64,000 nt of DNA from assembly GCF_014699115.1 (NCBI RefSeq), contig NZ_JACXAD010000001.1, positions 248,001 through 312,000 on the forward strand, given 5' to 3'. Position numbers and translations under genes: made by a program. The notes under the pieces are model-generated. The model did no database searches. It was given only the letters and a program-made list of their open reading frames with translations, and was not told the DNA's origin. Source of the stretch: Hymenobacter montanus. Its GTDB lineage: Bacteria; Bacteroidota; Bacteroidia; Cytophagales; Hymenobacteraceae. Positions 52,706 to 60,386 of the stretch are shown in pieces (position 1 is the first letter of the stretch; every line of letters starts with the position of its first letter).

Positions 52706-54928
52706 TTAAAACTTCACTCGCAGCTGGGCCTTCACCTCGCCGCGCAAGTCACCCTGGATTTCTTCCAGCCCGGTTCCTACCGTATCCTGGTGGCGATAGC
52801 GCGTTTCGGCGTACCGCAGCCAAAGCGTAAGCGAGCGGTTGAGGTGAACTTCGGCCATACCGTAGACCCGGGTACCCTGCCCGTAGAGGGCCGGCAACGA
52901 CACGGCCAGCAGCACGTCCGGCTCGTAGATGTACTGGCGGCTATCGTAGTCGTCAGAATCAAACACCGAGTAGCGAGCCGTGAGCTTAAAGGCCCGGTTA
53001 AGCTGATAGCTCACATCCTGGGCCAGCACGTAGCCGCGATGCCAGGCCAGCTCGCGGTCGTAGCGCAGGCGCGAAGCCTGCAGGCGGGTCCGCAGCTCCA
53101 GGGCCGGGCTGACGGCGGTGTTGAAGTACAGCAGCAAGCTCTGCCGCAGCTGGTCGCCGGGCAGCGGCAGGGCCCGGTAAGGGTCGAGAGTGATCAGTTC
53201 GGCTGCGGGCAGGTCCTGTGGTTTGAGGCGCTGGCGCAACTGGGCGTAGAGCAGGCTGGTTTTGGTAGGTGCGTAAGCCACCCGCACGAGGGCATCGTGG
53301 CCATCGGTGGGAGCACCGGCCCGGTACCGCAGCCACGGGAAGCGAAACTGGTCGTAGTAGGCCGAGATTTCCCAGCGGGCCACCGGCCGCACCTTCAGGC
53401 CAACGTACACGCCCGTTTCGTTGATGTTGCGGGTGTTTTCGCTGAAAGCATTGCCGTAGAGGGTATGAAACGTGGGGGTGTAGTGCCGCACCAGTAGGGC
53501 CGCGTCCACGGTGGGGCCGAGGCTGGCCAGCAGCCCGTTCACGGTACCCAGGCCCCCACCCGTGCTGCGGGCCGTTTCGCCGAAGAGCAGCAGGTTGCGC
53601 CACACGTAGCTGTAGTGGACCGCCAGCGCCAGGTTTTCCCGGCCGCTGAACTCGAACCGGTTGTACGGTTCGGGCCGCTTGAGGATAGCGGTGCTGTAGC
53701 GCGTGTACACCCCCGTGGCCCCGATGGCCAGGTTGCCGTCGCGGCTGGTGTAGCCCACGTTGCCACCCCCGATGGTTTCGGCGAGCCGGTGACGGCTGGC
53801 CAGCTCCGCCGCCGTGCGGTGAAAGCCCGTGTACAGCAAGCCCGAGGTGAACTCGCTGTACTGCGCCAGCGAATCAAGGGTTTGCTGCAGGTTAGCATCC
53901 ACGTTCTTGTGCGAGGCAAACCCCGTGACTTGCACCGTAGGCGCCACCTGGTAGGTAGCCGCGCCGCCCCGAAAAAACGTGTTCTCCAGCAAGGAGGAGT
54001 ACGCCCGCACGCCCACCGACGAGCGCCGCAGGGTGGTAATCGTCTCCGCGCCCTTGCCCACGCCCAGCCCCGACGAGAGCAGCAGGCCCTGCCCGAACTG
54101 CAGTTGGTAGTCGCCCAGGGCTAAGGCTTTCAGCCGCCCCCGCTCTTGCAGCAGCACGTGCGCCGACCAGTAGTCGGCCCCGAACTGCCCGTTTTTGGGG
54201 TTCCAGGTCAGGGCTTCGCCTGCGTCTTTTTCCAATGCGAAGCCCAAGCTGAAATCCTTGGAGTGGCTTACGCGGTAGCGCATCACCATCTTATCGGGCG
54301 TGCCAAGGTAACGCGTAGTGGGCTGGCCCTGGTAGAGGGTGGGCGCTGTATAGCCCCGGCGCTGCTGCAGTACCCGCTCGTAGCGCAGGTAAAGGGCGTT
54401 GTTGTCCTCGTGGGCCAGGCGCTGCCAAAACGAGCCCCGCGCGGCATTCTGATTGCTACTCAGCACGCTCACGAACGGCAGAATCCGGTTTATCGTCCGC
54501 AGCTCGTAGCCCTCAATACTTTGCAACTCGTACACGCTCAGCAACTCCCCGTTGAGCTCCCGGTGGTGCAATAAGTTACTTACCTGGTTTTCGGTCAGCA
54601 GCAGCAGGGCCCGCAGCTCTTCGCGGGTGGCGGTGTTGAGGTTAATGGGCGTCTGGTAGTACTGGAGCAGCGTCTCGTAAAGGTCCTCGTACGGAACCTC
54701 ATCCGATTCTATCTCGGCAAATAGCTCCTGGGTAAGACGGTCAAGGTCAGGCGCACGGCGGACGTAATCCTGCGCCTGCGCGAGGTTAGGGTTAATTAAA
54801 AATAAAGAATTAAAAATTAAAAATGAGAACAGTAGGAGGCCACCTATACCACGTGCTTTGCGCGGGCAGATTATGAACAAGCAATTTTGCTGCACCCTAT
54901 TACATACCAATGAGCAGAAATTTTTCAT
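52706..54928 (-). CDS. helix-hairpin-helix protein fused to an outer-membrane barrel
   Basis: A 740-residue protein. After a signal peptide (hydrophobic core LLLFSFLIFNSLFLI, cleaved near AQAQ) come two ComEA-like HhH units (INLNTATREELRALLLLTENQ and LLSVYELQSIEGYELRTIN, about 95-155). About 560 residues of beta-barrel strands follow, ending FKVLRVKF-like (AQLRVKF). This is the Bacteroidota ComEA/beta-barrel architecture and would place DNA-binding-like HhH at the outer membrane, possibly for DNA uptake. The signal peptide core is encoded by a copy of the AT-rich dispersed repeat. A PorV-like gene lies directly upstream on the same strand. Confidence 0.85.
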   Translation of the reverse strand: MKNFCSLVCNRVQQNCLFIICPRKARGIGGLLLFSFLIFNSLFLINPNLAQAQDYVRRAPDLDRLTQELFAEIESDEVPYEDLYETLLQYYQTPINLNTATREELRALLLLTENQVSNLLHHRELNGELLSVYELQSIEGYELRTINRILPFVSVLSSNQNAARGSFWQRLAHEDNNALYLRYERVLQQRRGYTAPTLYQGQPTTRYLGTPDKMVMRYRVSHSKDFSLGFALEKDAGEALTWNPKNGQFGADYWSAHVLLQERGRLKALALGDYQLQFGQGLLLSSGLGVGKGAETITTLRRSSVGVRAYSSLLENTFFRGGAATYQVAPTVQVTGFASHKNVDANLQQTLDSLAQYSEFTSGLLYTGFHRTAAELASRHRLAETIGGGNVGYTSRDGNLAIGATGVYTRYSTAILKRPEPYNRFEFSGRENLALAVHYSYVWRNLLLFGETARSTGGGLGTVNGLLASLGPTVDAALLVRHYTPTFHTLYGNAFSENTRNINETGVYVGLKVRPVARWEISAYYDQFRFPWLRYRAGAPTDGHDALVRVAYAPTKTSLLYAQLRQRLKPQDLPAAELITLDPYRALPLPGDQLRQSLLLYFNTAVSPALELRTRLQASRLRYDRELAWHRGYVLAQDVSYQLNRAFKLTARYSVFDSDDYDSRQYIYEPDVLLAVSLPALYGQGTRVYGMAEVHLNRSLTLWLRYAETRYRHQDTVGTGLEEIQGDLRGEVKAQLRVKF
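54794..54824. repeat. AT-rich dispersed repeat encoding signal-peptide core
   Basis: 31-bp copy of the dispersed repeat, in frame inside the HhH/barrel gene, where its minus strand encodes SFLIFNSLFLIN. Its inverse partner is at 54942-54972 (one mismatch). Confidence 0.8.
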
Positions 54929-54941
54929 CAGAAATTCGGAA

Positions 54942-54972
54942 ATTTTTAATTTTTAATTCTTCATTTTTAATT
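54942..54972. repeat. AT-rich dispersed repeat supplying a stop codon
   Basis: Inverse partner of 54794-54824. Its right end overlaps the TAA stop of the PorV-like gene at 54971-54973. Confidence 0.8.
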
Positions 54973-55888
54973 AAAAATCCCCCCACGACTTGCTCACGCT
55001 CAGATGCTGGCTGAAGCCCAGCGCCTGCTGAAACGCCGCCGCGTAGTCGACCTGAAATTTCCCCGCCAGCACGCCAATGCCCGCGCTGGCCTGCCCGGTG
55101 AGTGAGGCGATTCCGAGCCGGGCCGCCAACGTGGGCACCGGCCGGTATTCCAGGCCGGCCTTGAAATTGGCGTCGCGCTCCACGTCTTTCTCGGTTTCGG
55201 CCAGCAAGAGCACCTGTGCGCTGGGGCGGTAAGCCAGGCCGGCCCGCAGCACGGTGGGCACTCGCTCGGCCTGGTAGCTGGCCAGCTTAGCTTGGGTGAG
55301 GTTATAGAGCGAAGCGCCAAAGCTGAGCCGTTGGGGCACTATCTCGATTTGCCCGCCCAGCGTGCCCAGCACCACGCGCCGGCTGCCCAGGCCTTCGATG
55401 CTTACTTGCAGCAGATCGACGCGCCCGCCCAGGCTGATTTGCCCAAAACGGTAGCCGTACCCGGCCCCCACGCGGGTTTCGTTGTAGAGCGTGCCCCCGA
55501 AGCGCTGGGCCTCAAAGGCCACCACGCCGTGGCGGGCCCAGGTCCGGGTGGGGGCCGAGGGGCTTTGGTCGGGGGCCGAGGGCGCGCTGGCCCGGCCCAG
55601 CGGCAAGGCTACCGCCAGCGCCCCCACGTTCAGGGCCGGGCTGAAGTAGCGGTTCTCCGCATAAAAGCCAACGGTGGGCTGCTGAATCTCGCCCAGGCCG
55701 GCTACGTTGTTACCCATGCTCCACACCTCGCCGGCTAGCGCGACCGAGGCGTTGCTGAGTGCGGCGGCCCGGGCGCCCCGTACGCCCGGGCCGTTGCCCT
55801 GGGCCCGGGCCGGGGAACCCAGCAACACGCCAATCAACGTCAATACACCTCCCAAAGCACTATAATATTCAAGTACATACTTTCTCAT
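54971..55888 (-). CDS. PorV/PorQ-like outer-membrane protein
   Basis: The ATG at 55888 gives 305 residues with a signal peptide (ALGGVLTLIGVLLGSPARAQ). The motif RGARAAALSNASVALAGEVWSMGNNVAGL is the characteristic start of PorV/PorQ/UPF0164 barrels (a G-A-R, N-x-A pattern), followed by repeated strands (GVVAFEAQRFGGTLY, ISLGGRVDLLQVSI, FQVDYAAAF). PorV and PorQ serve type IX secretion; related barrels of unknown function are often adjacent to HhH/barrel genes as here. Its stop codon sits in an AT-rich dispersed repeat. Confidence 0.8.
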   Translation of the reverse strand: MRKYVLEYYSALGGVLTLIGVLLGSPARAQGNGPGVRGARAAALSNASVALAGEVWSMGNNVAGLGEIQQPTVGFYAENRYFSPALNVGALAVALPLGRASAPSAPDQSPSAPTRTWARHGVVAFEAQRFGGTLYNETRVGAGYGYRFGQISLGGRVDLLQVSIEGLGSRRVVLGTLGGQIEIVPQRLSFGASLYNLTQAKLASYQAERVPTVLRAGLAYRPSAQVLLLAETEKDVERDANFKAGLEYRPVPTLAARLGIASLTGQASAGIGVLAGKFQVDYAAAFQQALGFSQHLSVSKSWGDF

Positions 55889-56000
55889 AATTTGAAGGTA
55901 AGACAGCACCAGTAATTATTTGCACTCGGCCTCGAAATTATTTTGCCGGGCTTCGCCGTTTGCTTACATATTCCGACCCTACTGTCGAACTTGCTGCCCC

Positions 56001-56735
56001 ATGCCCCGACCCTTCGCTGCTGCTCCCTACCACGAAAGTCTTTCCTATAATAACCAGCTCCTTAGCTATACCCTCGTGTTTCGATCCCGACGTACGATTG
56101 GCTTCGCGGTGAAGCCCGACGGCAGCGTGCACGTCAGCGCCCCCGCCGGTACTTCGCGCGAATGGGTGGCTCAGCAAGTGCTAAAAAAAGCTGACTGGAT
56201 TCTCAAGCACCAAGCCTCTTTTGCTAACCGCCCGGCACCTGCCCCGAGCCGTCGCTACGAAGCTGGCAGCCTCCATTACTACCAGGGCCGACCCTACCGC
56301 CTGCGTTTTACCGAAGCCCGCCGGCCCGCGGTGGCGCTGGTCGGCGACGAGCTGATCGTATCGGCCGCGGCCCCCCTCGAACCCGCACAAACCAGCGCCC
56401 TGCTACACCGCTGGTACGCCCACCAGGCGGGCCCGCAGTTTGCCGAGTCCCTGGCGCGGGTATGGCCGCGCTTCGCCGCCTTCAACCTCGTCCGCCCTAC
56501 CTTGTTCGTGCGCAACATGCGCACCCGCTGGGGCAGCTGCACGCCGCGCACCGGGCGCATCCGCCTCAGCCCGGAGCTTATTCGCGCCCGCCCCGAATGC
56601 CTCGACTACGTACTGCTGCACGAGTGTTGCCACTTAGTGGTTGGCGACCATTCCAAAGCTTTCTACGACCTGCAAACGCAGCTTATGCCCGACTGGGAAC
56701 GGTGGAAAGCGGAGCTGAACGCGCTGCCGAAGTAG
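56001..56735 (+). CDS. YgjP-type metallopeptidase (DUF45, M48-like)
   Basis: The ATG at 56001 gives 244 residues. A substrate-domain-like N-terminus (LVFRSRRTIGFAVKPDGSVHVSAP) leads to the metal-binding part: VRNMRTRWGSCTPRTGRIRLSPELI, then LLHECCHLVVGDHSKAF, containing HECCH and a third His (GDH). It belongs to the YgjP/SprT-like zinc peptidases, cytoplasmic proteins of poorly known function. It precedes yidD by 78 bp. Confidence 0.9.
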   Translation: MPRPFAAAPYHESLSYNNQLLSYTLVFRSRRTIGFAVKPDGSVHVSAPAGTSREWVAQQVLKKADWILKHQASFANRPAPAPSRRYEAGSLHYYQGRPYRLRFTEARRPAVALVGDELIVSAAAPLEPAQTSALLHRWYAHQAGPQFAESLARVWPRFAAFNLVRPTLFVRNMRTRWGSCTPRTGRIRLSPELIRARPECLDYVLLHECCHLVVGDHSKAFYDLQTQLMPDWERWKAELNALPK

Positions 56736-56813
56736 CCGGGAGCCCCCGCCCAGGTCACGCTCGTACAGGCTAATCACCTCGGCGTTACCCACCGGGCTGC
56801 TTATCTTGCCCCC

Positions 56814-57035
56814 ATGTCTCGGCTGTTTCGTGCGCTTTTTCTGGCCCTGGTCTGGTTTTACCGGCATTGCATCTCGCCGCTAACGCCACCTAGCTGCCGC
56901 TACACGCCCACGTGTTCGGCCTACGCGGCCGAGGCCATTACCAAACACGGTCCCTGGCGGGGTGGGCGCCTGGCATTGCGGCGCCTGGCCAGCTGCCACC
57001 CTTGGGGCGGCCAGGGCTTCGACCCCGTACCATAG
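56814..57035 (+). CDS. yidD: membrane protein insertion efficiency factor YidD
   Basis: A 73-residue protein with an N-terminal amphipathic or membrane helix ([20 protein letters not shown]) and the conserved cysteine-rich core [15 protein letters not shown], ending [12 protein letters not shown], diagnostic of YidD. It assists YidC-mediated membrane insertion at the inner face of the cytoplasmic membrane. It is normally near rpmH-rnpA-yidC, but here it sits apart, between a metallopeptidase and a lipoprotein gene. Confidence 0.96.
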   Translation: MSRLFRALFLALVWFYRHCISPLTPPSCRYTPTCSAYAAEAITKHGPWRGGRLALRRLASCHPWGGQGFDPVP

Positions 57036-57082
57036 TCGGCCTTTTCCGTATAAGCACGTTCATTCATTCGTGTATTTGCTCA

Positions 57083-57970
57083 ATGCGCTTTATTCCTCTG
57101 TTGCCGGCCGCGTTGGCCTTACTGCTCATTTCTTCCTGCTCCGAGGCCCAAACCGATAAAAGCAGCGCCCCCGGCAAGGCGAAAGGCGGCGACCGCCGCA
57201 AGAACAAAGACGCCGCCGCCGCAATCCCCGGCCTACACGAAGTAGGCTCGCTCAAAGGAGTGGTGCCGGAGAGCTCGGGCCTGGCCCCGGCGGCCGACAG
57301 CCAGCACTACTACAGCTTCGGCGACGACGGCAACTACCCCACCCTCTACGAAATCACTGGCACCGGCAAGCTGGTAAACACTATCTCCATCAACGCGACC
57401 AACTCGGATTGGGAAAGCCTGAGCCGCGACCCCCAGGGCAACTATTACATCGGCGACTGCGGCAACAACGAAAGTATGCGCCGCAATCTGACCATCTACC
57501 GCGTGCGGCCCGATGCTCCCAGCGGAGTAAGCAAGATCAGCTTCTCCTACCCCGACCAGAGCGAGTTTCCGCCCAGCAAAAAGCAGCGCAACTTCGACTG
57601 CGAAGCCAGCCTGTGGCACGAGGGCAAGGTTTGGCTGTTCACCAAAGACCGGGGCCAGAGCTGTACCAGCAAGGTCTACACCGTGCCCGACCAGCCCGGC
57701 GAATACACCGCCCAGCTCGTGACAAAGCTCGCCATTCCCGGCCAGGTGACCGACGCCGCCCTGCGCGCCGATGGCCACCGTCTCGTGCTGCTGGGCCGCG
57801 GCGAGCTGTTCATCCTCGACGGCAATTCTTGGGACGACCTCCTGAAGGCCCCGCCCCGGCGCGTCGACCTCAGCGGTGCCGGCCAAACCGAAGGTGCCGT
57901 CTTCAAAGATGATAGCACCCTGCTCATCAGCACCGAGCAAGGGGGGCTGTATGAGTTTACGCTACCGTAG
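57083..57970 (+). CDS. lipoprotein with beta-propeller-like domain
   Basis: The ATG at 57083 gives 295 residues. The signal peptide ends with lipobox LISSC (Cys about 19), followed by a basic linker (KAKGGDRRKNKDAAAA). The body has repeated strand motifs typical of propeller or NHL-like folds (YYSFGDDGNYPTLYEI, SRDPQGNYYIGDCGN, TKDRGQSCTSKVYTV, GAVFKDDSTLLISTEQGG). The ESSGL and SDWESL motifs recall SdiA-regulated or esterase-like phytase propellers, but the family is not certain. It is envelope-anchored. Confidence 0.75.
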   Translation: MRFIPLLPAALALLLISSCSEAQTDKSSAPGKAKGGDRRKNKDAAAAIPGLHEVGSLKGVVPESSGLAPAADSQHYYSFGDDGNYPTLYEITGTGKLVNTISINATNSDWESLSRDPQGNYYIGDCGNNESMRRNLTIYRVRPDAPSGVSKISFSYPDQSEFPPSKKQRNFDCEASLWHEGKVWLFTKDRGQSCTSKVYTVPDQPGEYTAQLVTKLAIPGQVTDAALRADGHRLVLLGRGELFILDGNSWDDLLKAPPRRVDLSGAGQTEGAVFKDDSTLLISTEQGGLYEFTLP

Positions 57971-57999
57971 GCGCGCAAAGTTTCGCGGAGTTAAGAGAG

Positions 58000-58887
58000 C
58001 TAGCTTGTGGCGGTACCAATGGCGGGCTGCTGGTCGCCTTTCTTACCCAAATCGCGCGGGGCATAGCCGTGCGGGTTTTGAGGGTCCTTGCCGGCCCGCC
58101 ACAGCACCCATAGCCCGATGAAGACCAACGGGATGCTCAGCAGCTGTCCTTGGTTGAACAAGTGGCCGTTTTCGAAGGCTACCTGGTTTTCCTTCAGGTA
58201 TTCGCCCAGGAAACGCTGCGTGAAGAGCAGCACGACGAACAGTCCGAACAGTTGCCCACGCGGCGTACGCTCCTTGGTACGGTTCCACATCGAGTAGAGC
58301 AGGACGAGCAGAAAAATGCAGAACAGGGCCTCGTAAATCTGAGTGGGATGTCGCGGCACGGCCACGCCCTGAATGAGGTGCTCGGTATCGCGTGGGAAAA
58401 TGAAAGCCCAGGGTACATCCGTGGGCTTACCCACGATTTCGGAGTTCATCAGGTTACCCGTCCGGATGCAGGCCCCGCCCAAGGCCACGACGATAACGAT
58501 GCGGTCGAGCACCCACAGGTAATCGAACTTATTATTGCGCGCGAACAGCCAGCAGGCGAACAAAATGCCGATGGTCGCGCCGTGGCTGGCCAAGCCCCCT
58601 TGCCAGATGCGGAACACCACCATCGGGTCGGCTATCAGTGCGTCGAGGTCGTAGAATAGCATGTGGCCCAGCCGGGCGCCCACGATGGTGCCAATCAGCA
58701 TGTAAATCGTAATCACGTCAACCCACTGCGGCGACACCCGCTCCGAGCGGTAAATGTGGGTCAGGATGAAAGTCCCCAGGATGAAGGGCAGCATGAAGAA
58801 CAGGCCGTACCAGCGCAACGTAAGGGGCCCAATGTGCGCGATGATGGGGTTAACGTTCCAGTAAATGGCGGCGAGGAAAGGCTGCAT
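58000..58887 (-). CDS. lgt: prolipoprotein diacylglyceryl transferase
   Basis: The ATG at 58887 gives 295 residues; a TTG further up is less likely. Seven membrane helices are expected. Lgt landmarks are YGLFFMLPF, GARLGHMLFYD, GGLASHGA, the signature RTGNLMNSEIVGKPTD and RHPTQIYEA. It transfers diacylglycerol from phosphatidylglycerol to the lipobox Cys of prolipoproteins at the inner membrane. It would act on lipoproteins such as those at 33360 and 57083. Confidence 0.95.
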   Translation of the reverse strand: MQPFLAAIYWNVNPIIAHIGPLTLRWYGLFFMLPFILGTFILTHIYRSERVSPQWVDVITIYMLIGTIVGARLGHMLFYDLDALIADPMVVFRIWQGGLASHGATIGILFACWLFARNNKFDYLWVLDRIVIVVALGGACIRTGNLMNSEIVGKPTDVPWAFIFPRDTEHLIQGVAVPRHPTQIYEALFCIFLLVLLYSMWNRTKERTPRGQLFGLFVVLLFTQRFLGEYLKENQVAFENGHLFNQGQLLSIPLVFIGLWVLWRAGKDPQNPHGYAPRDLGKKGDQQPAIGTATS

Positions 58888-58911
58888 ACGACTCGAAAAT
58901 GGAATAGTGCT

Positions 58912-58919
58912 CAAAGGTA
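58912..58919 (-). promoter_or_regulatory. -7 promoter box for lgt
   Basis: TACCTTTG on the minus strand is a perfect TAnnTTTG match 25 nt before the lgt ATG, implying a short 5' leader. No well-spaced -33 TTTG was found. Confidence 0.4.
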
Positions 58920-59121
58920 CTCCTACCTTCGGCTTGATGAGTTTAACAAGATAACGGGACGCTTACTCGTCGGCTGGAGTCGGACCTGGGAACGGGCCCG
59001 AAGCGCTACCGAGCCCATCAGGTGAAGAGCTCATCAGCCTTGATCTCCCAACACGACGCTTCGCGACCCAACGCTCTTCTGCTGAGGCCTACTCGTGCTT
59101 CCTTTAAAAGCACCGGCTGGC

Positions 59122-59424
59122 TTAGCGCGGCAGTGGCCGCGGCGGCTGAGCGCTGGTGCGAACGTGACGGGTCGGTTCCGGGTCCGGGCGCAGCGCCCGG
59201 CCGTCGCCGCTGAGCGTCAGCACCACCGAGCCGAGCAGCATCGCGTAGGCGGGCCGCAGCAGCCACCCGGGCAAAGCCTGCTTTGCTGCTGCTTGAGCGG
59301 AGAGCCGGGCACGCACCCGCCCGTAGAAGAAGGGCTGGGGGCCCGCTTTCGGCTGGGCCTGCAGCTGGCGAATCAGAGCTTCCCATTCCTCATCGGGGTC
59401 GGGTCGAAAGACGGAATCAGGCAT
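59122..59424 (-). CDS. small anti-sigma-like membrane protein
   Basis: A 100-residue protein overlapping the end of the ECF sigma gene by 8 bp. An acidic cytoplasmic N-terminus (RPDPDEEWEALIRQLQ) is followed by a single hydrophobic segment (PAYAMLLGSVVLTL) and a short Arg/Pro-rich tail. The position right after a sigma factor, with translational coupling and one membrane span, is typical for an anti-sigma partner, although no anti-sigma domain is recognised. A longer ORF in another frame (59018-59386) is a shadow. Confidence 0.65.
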   Translation of the reverse strand: MPDSVFRPDPDEEWEALIRQLQAQPKAGPQPFFYGRVRARLSAQAAAKQALPGWLLRPAYAMLLGSVVLTLSGDGRALRPDPEPTRHVRTSAQPPRPLPR

Positions 59425-60082
59425 GGCGGTGACGTTGAACGTGTTTGCGGAGGGTTTGGCGAGCCCGAAACAGCAGAGATTCTACGGCGGACACGCTGGT
59501 ATTCAGTACTGCCGCTATCTCCTCATAGCGCAGCCCTTGCTCGTGGTGCAGGGTAAAGGCCACCTGTTGCTGATCGGGCAGCCGGGCAATGTGGTCTAGC
59601 AGTAACTGTAGCTGCTGCTGGCCTTCGAGCAGCGCGAGGGGGTGCGCATGATCGGGCGGTTCGTGAAGCACGTCATTGTCGAAGCCCAGCAAGCTGGTGA
59701 AATAGGCGAAGCGCTTTTGGGCACGAGCCTTCTGGCGGGCTCTCAGGGCGCGCGAGGTGGCGAGCCGGTAGAGCCAGGTTGTCAAGCTGGCTTCACCCCT
59801 AAACCGGGCAATGGTCTGATAAACTTCTACAAAAACCTCTTGAGCAACATCTTCGGCTTCTTCGGGCGTGCGTAACAGCGAAAACACCGTGCGGTAAATC
59901 CGGTCCTGGTAACGCGCTACCAACGTGCGAAAGGCGGCTTCGCTGCCCTGTTGCAGTTGCGCTACCAGGTCGGCATCGGCAGTAGGAGTAAGCTCTCGGC
60001 CGCAGGTGGGCGAGTCATCAGCAAAAACCAGCGGGAGGGTGTAATCCACAGAAAACAATCTGAACTCAGATAGAATGTTCAT
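59417..60082 (-). CDS. ECF-type RNA polymerase sigma factor
   Basis: The ATG at 60082 gives 221 residues. Region 2 is LVARYQDRIYRTVFSLLRTPEEAEDVAQEVFVEVYQ with the TWLYRLATSRALR continuation. Region 4 is LPDQQQVAFTLHHEQGLRYEEIAAVLNTSVSAVESLLFRARQ, with the helix-turn-helix. It directs RNA polymerase to stress or envelope promoters. The gene overlaps the downstream anti-sigma-like gene by 8 bp. Confidence 0.94.
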   Translation of the reverse strand: MNILSEFRLFSVDYTLPLVFADDSPTCGRELTPTADADLVAQLQQGSEAAFRTLVARYQDRIYRTVFSLLRTPEEAEDVAQEVFVEVYQTIARFRGEASLTTWLYRLATSRALRARQKARAQKRFAYFTSLLGFDNDVLHEPPDHAHPLALLEGQQQLQLLLDHIARLPDQQQVAFTLHHEQGLRYEEIAAVLNTSVSAVESLLFRARQTLRKHVQRHRHA

Positions 60083-60386
60083 CCGGCATTGACTTGGGGC
60101 TGTCAATATCCGGGCTTCTGGGAGTTAGGTACTATCTGCGCTAAAAACTTGCGCGGACTTTCGACTATTGTTGAAGTTGTTCCAAAAATCAGTTTTCACT
60201 GCCCTACCGAGCGCGGCTGAGGCGCCAGATTCAGCAGCGCAATTCCATCATTGCCGAAGCGAGCCGCCTTGGCGGCGCCCGGTCGGAGGTGCTCGAATGT
60301 ATTGCTTGAGTCCCTGAATAGCCTATGCTTTAGCGCCTATCCAGCAATACCCTAACTCGTCAACCTGAAGTCGTGCCAGAAGCCCT
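60083..60386. other. intergenic, no gene
   Basis: No coding ORF or clear hairpin. It contains the promoter side of the sigma gene and the end of nadE. Confidence 0.35.

Noticed and set aside
59018..59386. 122-residue minus-strand ORF beside the sigma factor gene
   Set aside because: Low-complexity Ala/Arg-rich translation and no coupling to the sigma gene; the 59122-59424 frame has an acidic start, a membrane span and an 8-bp overlap.
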